Below the pieces are notes generated by a model. That model saw nothing but the letters and a program-made list of their open reading frames with translations, had not been told where the DNA came from and did not search any database. From contig NZ_LQQA01000030.1 of assembly GCF_002101965.1 (NCBI RefSeq), forward strand, positions 558,001 to 622,000: DNA of 64,000 bases, in the 5' to 3' direction. Source of the DNA: Mycolicibacterium wolinskyi. Its GTDB lineage: Bacteria; Actinomycetota; Actinomycetes; Mycobacteriales; Mycobacteriaceae. The translations under genes and the position numbers were made by a program. Position 1 is the stretch's first letter. Each line of letters starts with the position of its first letter. Shown piece by piece: positions 58,316-64,000 of this stretch.

Positions 58316-58578
58316 GGTGCCTCCTCGGCAGTTCTCTAAGAAACGTCTTTAAGAATCTATCGCGGGCAGTTTATGCGGCGCACCTGGAGCCTCACCCAGC
58401 CGGTGTCGGTTACTCGCGGGTAAGGTACGCCGGAAGTTGTTGACAGCGTGGGTTTTCGGCCGCAGATACGTCGCTGGCCTGCGGAAATTGCGGCGGTGCC
58501 GCTCGCCCGACGCCGTTACAGTTGCGTCCGTTGGTGAGCCGATCTTCATCGTTGGCCTTCGGTGTGTTGCCGCGCGGA

Positions 58579-58995
58579 TCAACCCGCGCGCAGGCGCCGC
58601 TTGATCCGCGCGAGCATGGCCGACATCCCACGTAGCCGCAGCGGGCTGATGAGCGCGGCAAGGCCCAGGTCGGTGTAGAAGTCGTCGGGCACCGCGAGGA
58701 TGTCGTCGGCGGACTGGCCGTCGAGCCCCGTCGCGAGTATCGCCGCGAAACCCCGGGTGGTCGGAGCCTCGGCGGGCGCACTGAAGTACAACCGGACCTG
58801 GTCGCGATCGGACGCGTCGACGTCGAGGAACAACGGCGACTGGCATTCGGGCACCGGCTCCATCGCCGCCTCTTCGAGATGAGCGGGCAACGGCGGCAGG
58901 TCGTTGGCGAACTCCAGCAGCAATTGCAGCTTGTCCTGACCGGCCACTTCCTGGAAGTCCGAAACCACCTCCGCCAGAGCGGCCGGCATGCTCAC
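58579..58995 (-). CDS. SufE-family sulfur acceptor protein
   Basis: 138 residues from GTG 58995, which overlaps the sseA stop; ATG 58989 would give 136. LVEVVSDFQEVAGQDKLQLLLEFANDLPPLP and VPECQSPLFLDVD with the acceptor Cys are SufE marks. It takes sulfane sulfur for Fe-S assembly or from the rhodanese SseA encoded next to it. Orthologue of Rv3284 by position. Confidence 0.88.
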   Translation of the reverse strand: MSMPAALAEVVSDFQEVAGQDKLQLLLEFANDLPPLPAHLEEAAMEPVPECQSPLFLDVDASDRDQVRLYFSAPAEAPTTRGFAAILATGLDGQSADDILAVPDDFYTDLGLAALISPLRLRGMSAMLARIKRRLRAG

Positions 58996-59885
58996 GGCGC
59001 CGAACCCGGATCGGGCCCGACCGCGACGGGAACGCGCACGGCGTTGCCCCACTCGGTCCAGGAGCCGTCGTAGTTACGCACGCCGGGCAGACCCAGCAGA
59101 TGGGTGAGGACAAACCACGTGTGGCTTGAGCGCTCGCCGATGCGGCAGTACACCACGGTCTTGTCGTCCGGCTTGAGGAAGCCGTAAAGCTCCTCGAGCT
59201 CGGCGCGGCTGCGGAACTGGCCGCTGTCCTTGGCGGCCTTCGCCCACGGGATCGACTTGGCGGTGGGGATGTGGCCGCCGCGCAGTGCGCCTTCCTCCGG
59301 GTAATCCGGCATGTGGGTGCGTTCGCCCGTGTATTCCTGCGGGGACCGGACGTCGATCAGCGGCTGCTTACCGAGGATCCCGAGCACGTCTTCCTTGAAC
59401 GCGCGGATCGGCGCGTCGTCACGCTCGACCACCGGATAGCCGCTCGTCTGCCTGGTGGGCACGTCGAGGGTGGTGTCGCGGCCATGCGAGACCCACAGGT
59501 CGCGGCCGCCGTCGAGCAACCGCACGTCGGGGTGGCCGAACAGGGTGAACACCCACAGGGCGTACGCGGCCCACCAATTGCTCTTGTCGCCGTAGATCAC
59601 GACCGTGTCGTCGCGGCCGATGCCCTTGCGGTCCATCAGCTCGGCGAACTGTTCGCCGTTGATGTAATCCCGGACGTGCGGATCGTTGAGGTCGGTGTGC
59701 CAGTCGATCTTCACCGCGCCGGGGATGTGGCCGGTGTCGTAGAGCAGGACGTCTTCGTCGGACTCGACGATGGCCAGTCCGGGCCTGCCCAGATTGCTGG
59801 CCAACCAGTCGGCGGTGACCAGGCGTTCCGGGTGGGCGTAGTCGGTGAGAGTGGGGCTGGGGTCTGCAGGCAGCGGCACAACCAT
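58992..59885 (-). CDS. sseA: Thiosulfate sulfurtransferase SseA
   Basis: 297 residues, tandem rhodanese. First (inactive) domain: LGRPGLAIVESDEDVLLYDTGHIPGAVKIDW; second: PLIDVRSPQEYTGE, then the active-site loop VYCRIGERSSHTW with Cys247. It moves sulfur from thiosulfate, and the coupled SufE gene suggests a dedicated partner. Orthologue of Rv3283. Probably acts with MoeZ/SufE-type sulfur relay. Confidence 0.93.
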   Translation of the reverse strand: MVVPLPADPSPTLTDYAHPERLVTADWLASNLGRPGLAIVESDEDVLLYDTGHIPGAVKIDWHTDLNDPHVRDYINGEQFAELMDRKGIGRDDTVVIYGDKSNWWAAYALWVFTLFGHPDVRLLDGGRDLWVSHGRDTTLDVPTRQTSGYPVVERDDAPIRAFKEDVLGILGKQPLIDVRSPQEYTGERTHMPDYPEEGALRGGHIPTAKSIPWAKAAKDSGQFRSRAELEELYGFLKPDDKTVVYCRIGERSSHTWFVLTHLLGLPGVRNYDGSWTEWGNAVRVPVAVGPDPGSAP

Positions 59886-59949
59886 GAGCGTACCGCGAGC
59901 TGGGAAATTGCTGATTCGGCAGGTTGCCGGGTGCCCTTACGATCCGTCC

Positions 59950-60690
59950 ATGGGCGTCGCGATCCTCTGTCTGGTCATCGGCATACCGATCGGCCTGTAC
60001 CTGCTGCTGCGGCCGCGCAAGATCTGGTGGGCCCTCGAATCGTGGAAGTACAAGAACCCCGAGGCCAACGAACCCAGCGAGGCCGGCTACGCGATGCAGG
60101 CTCTCGGCGGCGTCGGGGTGATCGCCGCCGCGATCATCTTGGCCGTCCTGGCCTGGTCGACGGAGAGCGACCGGAAGGCGGCCGAAGCCGAACAGCAGAA
60201 GAAAGAAGAGTGGGAGCGGGCCGTCGCCGCCTATGACCCGCCGGGACCCGAGCATCGCGGCGCGCTTCCGATCATCGGTTACGTGGAAAGGCCGCGTCCC
60301 GGTTCGCCGCACGTTGGGTACGAGGTGTTCTACCTGCAACCGCCAAACGCGTTTCCCGCCGGCTTCAAAGACTTCACGCATGGCCCCAAGGGTCGCTACC
60401 AGTGCGTCACGCACGTCAGTCGGTACGTGCGCAGCGGCGTCAATCCGGCGCCGGTGCAGGCCAATCTGAGCTGGGAACCCGATGTGCCTCAGGTGGACAG
60501 CGCGGCTTCAGACAAGTGCACCACCCGCGATCTGACGCAGGGCAACGAGATGAAATCGCAAGTCATTTCCGTCGACCCCGGTACCGCGCTGATCACCGAC
60601 TCACCGATCGTCGACGCACACGGGACGATTCTGGTGCCCGCGGGGCCCGGCAACCCGGTGCCGAAACTCGACGAGCCTCCGCGTCGGTGA
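59950..60690 (+). CDS. Membrane protein with DUF6199-type N-terminus
   Basis: 246 residues from ATG 59950. Helix 1 (VAILCLVIGIPIGLYLLLRP), then the RKIWWALESWKYKNPEANEPSEAGYAMQALGGVGVI DUF6199 block and helix 2; a Glu/Lys coiled section (ESDRKAAEAEQQKKEEWERAVAAY) links to an extracytoplasmic domain with paired Cys (YQCVTHV, DKCTTRD). Convergent with a 75-residue gene. Function unknown. Confidence 0.75.
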   Translation: MGVAILCLVIGIPIGLYLLLRPRKIWWALESWKYKNPEANEPSEAGYAMQALGGVGVIAAAIILAVLAWSTESDRKAAEAEQQKKEEWERAVAAYDPPGPEHRGALPIIGYVERPRPGSPHVGYEVFYLQPPNAFPAGFKDFTHGPKGRYQCVTHVSRYVRSGVNPAPVQANLSWEPDVPQVDSAASDKCTTRDLTQGNEMKSQVISVDPGTALITDSPIVDAHGTILVPAGPGNPVPKLDEPPRR

Positions 60691-60691
60691 G

Positions 60692-60919
60692 CTAAGCGGT
60701 GAACGCCACCTCGTATGCGACGGCGTAGCGGCGCGGTCCGGTTTTGGTGCGGAACAGTGAACCGCCGTCCTGACACCAGGTGACCACACGCAGCAGGCGC
60801 TTGCCCGGTGCGAGCCGCTTGGCGATGACATCGGCGAAGGCGGCGCGCAGCCGCTCCAGGTCATAGCTTTCGATGTCGCGTTCCACGCGTACATCCCACA
60901 TGGTTTCTTCGACCGGCAT
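60692..60919 (-). CDS. Conserved small protein, 75 residues
   Basis: MWDVRVERDIESYDLERLRAAFADVIAKRLAPGKRLLRVVTWCQDGGSLFRTKTGPRRYAVAYEVAFTA: a compact alpha/beta protein with one Cys. No family recognised. Lies 1 nt beyond the stop of the convergent membrane-protein gene. Confidence 0.62.
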   Translation of the reverse strand: MPVEETMWDVRVERDIESYDLERLRAAFADVIAKRLAPGKRLLRVVTWCQDGGSLFRTKTGPRRYAVAYEVAFTA

Positions 60920-61025
60920 TGGCCCAGTGTCGGCCCGCGCCAGCGGTAAACCGGACCTTTGACACCGGCGCGCCGTCGCTCAACATTGTTGCAATTTGGT
61001 CACTGCCACCCTCGCGCGACCAGCG

Positions 61026-61505
61026 CTAGCTGTAGTCGACCGTGCACAAACCTTCATTGCGTGAGCAGAACGTCGCGCAGATCGACATGTTCCTGTCGTT
61101 CTTCTCGCACCAGTCGGGATTGTCGTTGAAGAACTTGGCGCGGTCGCGAACTGCCTTGACGGCCTTGCCTTCTGCCGTCGCCACGGAATTACCGGGCTTA
61201 CCGGCCGAGGCGACTTTGTCGTTGCAGTTCAGGTTCACCAGGATGGTGCCGCCGCGCTTCTTGCCGCTTGAGTCCAGGAAACCTGCTCGCTGCCAATTGG
61301 TCACGATGCAGTCGTCGGTGGCGAGAATGCCGCCGATCACCGTCGAGATCACCGGTTCTGCTTTCCACTCACCGATCTTCGCGGCGGCATCGGCGTAGGT
61401 CATCCCGACCAGGGGATCCTTGGCTGCTCCCGTCCCCGTCCCCAAGAAGGCCATCAGCATGACGGAGCCGGCGATGGCACACAGGGTGCGGACGAGCAAT
61501 CTCAT
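61026..61505 (-). CDS. Secreted protein, PASTA-like motif
   Basis: 159 residues. A signal peptide (LLVRTLCAIAGSVMLMAFLGTGTGAA) precedes DPLVGMTYADAAAKIGEWKAEPVISTVIG, which resembles the start of a PASTA domain; seven Cys in the C-terminal part (DDCIV, NLNCND, WCEKN, SICATFCSRNEGLC) suggest disulfides. Similar secreted proteins are common in mycobacteria; function unknown. Confidence 0.75.
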   Translation of the reverse strand: MRLLVRTLCAIAGSVMLMAFLGTGTGAAKDPLVGMTYADAAAKIGEWKAEPVISTVIGGILATDDCIVTNWQRAGFLDSSGKKRGGTILVNLNCNDKVASAGKPGNSVATAEGKAVKAVRDRAKFFNDNPDWCEKNDRNMSICATFCSRNEGLCTVDYS

Positions 61506-61668
61506 TAATCCCCCTCGGATCGAAGATCGGCGTGAACGCCGTATTCGCTTGGATAGTAGAGGGTTTCGCGAGATGGCGCGCTCGTGGGGGTCCTGCCATG
61601 ATTTTGCGGGCAGCGGCGCGATCGGTGTGAAATTTGCTGATTCTCAACGGGTTAGAAAATCAGCGAAG

Positions 61669-62304
61669 TCAGCCCCGATTCGCTGACCACAGGTCGGCGA
61701 TCGACAGGCCGAGCTCATTCAGCAGCCGTCGCAGCAACGGCAGGCTCAGCCCGATCACGTTGGACGGGTCACCTTCGATGCCGTCGACGAACCATCCGCC
61801 GAGACCGTCGAGGGTGAAGGCGCCTGCCACCCAAAGGGGTTCGCCGGACTCCACATAGGCGGTCAGGTCACCCGGCGTCGGCTCGCTGAAATGAACTGTG
61901 GTGCTTGCTGATTCGGCGTTCCGGCCGACGACGTCCCCGTCGCGCAGGCGGATCACGCAATGACCGGTGTACAGGTCGCCGGAGCGCCCGGCCATGGTCT
62001 GCCACTGGCGCTGCACGGCGTCGGGCGAGCCGGGCTTGCCGCACAGCCGACCGTCCAGCAGCAGCATCGAATCGCAACCGACCACGACTGCGTCGGCAGC
62101 GATCGAATCGGGCACCCGTGCCACTACTGCGTCGGCTTTTGCTGTCGCCAACGCCGTGACGACATCGTCCGGCGGCGCGCCCCGGCGTGCCGCGATGATT
62201 GCGTCCTCGTCGACGTCGGAGACGATGACGAGCGGATCGATGCCGGCTTGGCGCAGCACGCCAAGCCGGCCCGAGGAAGCCGAGCCCAGGACGACCCGGG
62301 TCAT
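61669..62304 (-). CDS. Maf-family nucleotide pyrophosphatase
   Basis: 211 residues. VVLGSASSGRLGVLRQAGIDPLVIVSDVDEDA (SxSxxR loop), KADAV, VVGCDSMLLLDGRLCGKP (catalytic Asp), HFSEPTPGDL and GLGGWFVDGIEGDPSNVIGLSL. These enzymes hydrolyse non-canonical or modified nucleoside triphosphates. Orthologue of Rv3282. Its ATG lies 8 nt after the accE5 stop. Confidence 0.93.
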   Translation of the reverse strand: MTRVVLGSASSGRLGVLRQAGIDPLVIVSDVDEDAIIAARRGAPPDDVVTALATAKADAVVARVPDSIAADAVVVGCDSMLLLDGRLCGKPGSPDAVQRQWQTMAGRSGDLYTGHCVIRLRDGDVVGRNAESASTTVHFSEPTPGDLTAYVESGEPLWVAGAFTLDGLGGWFVDGIEGDPSNVIGLSLPLLRRLLNELGLSIADLWSANRG

Positions 62305-62312
62305 GACGTTTT

Positions 62313-62627
62313 CTAGCGCCGCATGTGGGTGCGTTCCAGCAGCGTGACTCGCTGCCAGCTGAACAACGCGTAGCGCAGCTTGTCGACCGGGTGGCCCCAC
62401 AGGTTGCGCTCGCGGGTACCCGGCTCGACGGCGCCGCCACCGGCGGCACCGAGGACAGCCATCAATGCGGCCATCTCCTCGGCGGTCGGCTCACCCCGAA
62501 GCACCTTGATGTGGGCCTCGTGGTCTTCTTTCGCACCGTCTGTTTCGGGCACGGTCGCCTCGTTGTCGGTCACAGTGGCTGAATCGTTCGCCCCGCTCAC
62601 AGTGGCTGAATCGTTCGCCCCGCTCAC
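62313..62627 (-). CDS. accE5: Acyl-CoA carboxylase epsilon subunit AccE5
   Basis: 104 residues. The conserved C-terminal part IKVLRGEPTAEEMAALMAVLGAA and ERNLWGHPVDKLRYALFSWQRVTLLERTHMR binds the AccA3-AccD5 complex. The N-terminus is made of two identical 9-residue units (SGANDSATV) from a 27-bp tandem repeat; each unit brings its own GTG, so three in-frame starts exist (62627, 62600, 62573). The first overlaps the accD5 stop. Confidence 0.92.
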   Translation of the reverse strand: MSGANDSATVSGANDSATVTDNEATVPETDGAKEDHEAHIKVLRGEPTAEEMAALMAVLGAAGGGAVEPGTRERNLWGHPVDKLRYALFSWQRVTLLERTHMRR

Positions 62628-62632
62628 AGTGG
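62571..62632. repeat. 27-bp tandem repeat at the accD5/accE5 junction
   Basis: Two identical 27-bp units (62571-62597, 62598-62624) and a partial third (CACAGTGG, 62625-62632) that lies within the accD5 end. The unit keeps the reading frame and copies the GTG start of accE5. Confidence 0.9.
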
Positions 62633-64000
62633 AATGTTCCCGTGCTTCTTCGGCGGCGTCTGCACGATCTTGCGCTCCAGCAGCCGCAGGGCGGTCGCGA
62701 CGTAGCCACGGGTGTGCGACGGCGGGATGACCGCGTCGACGTAGCCGCGCTCGGCCGCGATGTAGGGGTTGACCAGCGTGTCCTCGTAGGTCTGCTGCAG
62801 CTCCAATCGGAGGGCATCAACATCACGGCCGTCCTTCGCCGCTTCTTTGAGCTCAGAGCGGTACACGAAGCCGACCGCGCCCGAGGCACCCATGACCGCG
62901 ATCTGCGCCGTCGGCCACGCGACGTTGACGTCGCAGCCCATGTCCTTGGAACCCATGACGCAGTACGCGCCGCCGTAGGCCTTGCGGGTGATGACGGTGA
63001 TCTTTGCGACCGTGGCCTCGCCGTAGGCGTAGAGCAGCTTGGCGCCGCGGCGGATGATGCCGTTGTACTCCTGGTCGGTGCCCGGCAGGAAGCCCGGCAC
63101 GTCGACGAGCATCACGATCGGGATGTTGAAGCAGTCGCAGGTCCGGACGAACCGGGCGGCCTTTTCCGAGGCGTTGATGTCGAGGCAACCGGCGAACTGG
63201 GTGGGCTGGTTGGCCACGATGCCGACCGGGCGACCCTCGATGCGGCCGAACCCGATGATGATGTTCTGGGCGTAGCCGGCCTGGATCTCCAGGAACTCGT
63301 CGTCGTCGAGGATGCGCGAGATGACCTCGTGCATGTCGTACGGCTGGTTCGGCGAGTCCGGGATCAGCGTGTCGAGCTCGAGGTCCTCCTCGGTGAGGTT
63401 GTCCTCGATGGCGCCCTCGGCCGGCGGCACGGGGTAGTGCGGCGGCTCGGCGTAGTTGTTGGGAGGCAGGTAGCTCAGCAGGTCGCGGACGTAGTCGAAG
63501 GCATCCTGCTCGCCGGAGGCGACGTAGTGCGCGGTTCCCGACTTCGACTCATGGGTGTGGGCGCCGCCCAGCTCCTCCATGGTGACGTCCTCGCCGGTGA
63601 CGGTCTTGATGACGTCAGGGCCGGTGATGAACATCTGGCTGGTCTGATCGACCATGACGATGAAGTCGGTCAGCGCGGGGGAGTAGACGTGGCCACCGGC
63701 CGCGGCGCCCATGATCAGCGAGATCTGGGGGATGACGCCCGAGGCGAGGATGTTGTTGCGGAAGATCTGGCTGTAGAGGCCCAGCGAGACCACACCCTCC
63801 TGGATGCGGGCGCCTGCGCCGTCGTTGATGCCGATCAGGGGACGGCCGGTCTTGATGGCCAGCTCCTGCACCTTGACGATCTTCTCGCCGTAGACCTCGC
63901 CGAGGCTGCCGCCGAACACCGAGGCGTCCTGGCTGAAGATGCAGACGTCGCGGCCGTCGATGGTGCCGTAGCCGGTCACCACGCCGTCGCCCAGCGGACG
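62624..64000 (-). CDS. accD5: Propionyl-CoA carboxylase beta subunit AccD5 (partial)
   Basis: Runs off the right edge; ~458 C-terminal residues seen. Carboxyltransferase marks: GVVTGYGTIDGRDVCIFSQDASVFGGSLGE, NDGAGARIQEGV, GAAAGGHVYSPALTDF, then VDVPGFLPGTDQEYNGIIRRGAKLLYAYGEATV and GGAYCVMGSKDMGCDVNVAWPTAQIAVMGASGAV of the second half. Adds CO2 from AccA3-biotin to propionyl-CoA, making methylmalonyl-CoA. The N-terminal ~80-90 residues are outside the window. Confidence 0.96.
   Translation of the reverse strand, partial: RPLGDGVVTGYGTIDGRDVCIFSQDASVFGGSLGEVYGEKIVKVQELAIKTGRPLIGINDGAGARIQEGVVSLGLYSQIFRNNILASGVIPQISLIMGAAAGGHVYSPALTDFIVMVDQTSQMFITGPDVIKTVTGEDVTMEELGGAHTHESKSGTAHYVASGEQDAFDYVRDLLSYLPPNNYAEPPHYPVPPAEGAIEDNLTEEDLELDTLIPDSPNQPYDMHEVISRILDDDEFLEIQAGYAQNIIIGFGRIEGRPVGIVANQPTQFAGCLDINASEKAARFVRTCDCFNIPIVMLVDVPGFLPGTDQEYNGIIRRGAKLLYAYGEATVAKITVITRKAYGGAYCVMGSKDMGCDVNVAWPTAQIAVMGASGAVGFVYRSELKEAAKDGRDVDALRLELQQTYEDTLVNPYIAAERGYVDAVIPPSHTRGYVATALRLLERKIVQTPPKKHGNIPL

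Noticed and set aside
1..64000. CRISPR arrays, tRNA/rRNA genes, prophage, insertion sequences
   Set aside because: No regularly spaced repeats, tRNA-like folds, integrases or transposases were seen on either strand. Weak RNA genes cannot be excluded by eye.

Overview
The window is high-GC DNA from a fast-growing mycobacterium (Mycolicibacterium, M. smegmatis-like; species not determinable by reading). Evidence: the right end carries accD5-accE5-maf-sseA-sufE-accA3, the middle carries chaB-rsbW-sigF, and the left part carries pcd-lrpA-lat, which is the gene content of the M. tuberculosis Rv3280-Rv3293 block. Here that block is split by about 38 kb between lat and chaB. It also has usfY-type proteins, a PE-PPE-type hydrolase, an F420-family oxidoreductase and DUF6131/DUF4383-type small membrane proteins.

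Layout. (1) 1-8689: a tightly overlapping plus-strand operon: ABC uptake system (ATPase cut by the window edge, two permeases, Tat-type lipoprotein binding protein), a cyclic amidohydrolase, a shikimate-dehydrogenase-like protein, a GntR/FCD regulator, an allophanate-hydrolase-C-domain-like protein, an acetamidase/formamidase and a cytosine-deaminase-like enzyme. It looks like uptake and ring-opening or deamination of a nitrogenous cyclic amide. (2) 8640-12108: lysine catabolism (pcd, lrpA, lat). (3) 12220-14388: a secreted or surface protein with six 64-residue repeats. (4) 15164-28989: a stress-flavoured accessory region with PAS-ANTAR, metallothionein-like, FMN reductase, two UsfY proteins, CsbD, haem-oxygenase-like, P450, RNase Z, a divergent Nramp, SDR, and several very small genes. 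(5) 29041-42202: a sugar cluster encoding a complete ADP-heptose set (GmhA, HldE, GmhB fused to a GT2), two GT9 heptosyltransferase-like proteins, UDP-glucose dehydrogenase plus a UDP-xylose-synthase-like epimerase, a carbamoyltransferase and further glycosyltransferases. (6) 42191-52250: Ppx/GppA, topoisomerase IB, two anti-sigma/STAS modules, a third UsfY, small membrane and Rho-N proteins, chaB-rsbW-sigF. (7) 52516-64000: nucleotidyltransferase, mdh, PE-PPE hydrolase and the acyl-CoA carboxylase block.

Unifying feature: I find eleven GTTT/GATT-N15-17-GGGTA-type SigF promoters between 21 and 50 kb, on both strands. In six of them the first G of the -10 box lies exactly 15 nt before an ATG, implying leaderless mRNAs with a fixed geometry. 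Two SigF promoters fire into the sugar cluster, tying ADP-heptose/carbamoylated glycan genes to the SigF stress regulon. Both RsbW-like proteins lack the Asn of the ATPase N-box and both STAS antagonists lack the phosphorylatable Ser, pointing to a partner switch that may not work by phosphorylation. All promoter and function calls come from reading the sequence; none has been tested by search or experiment.
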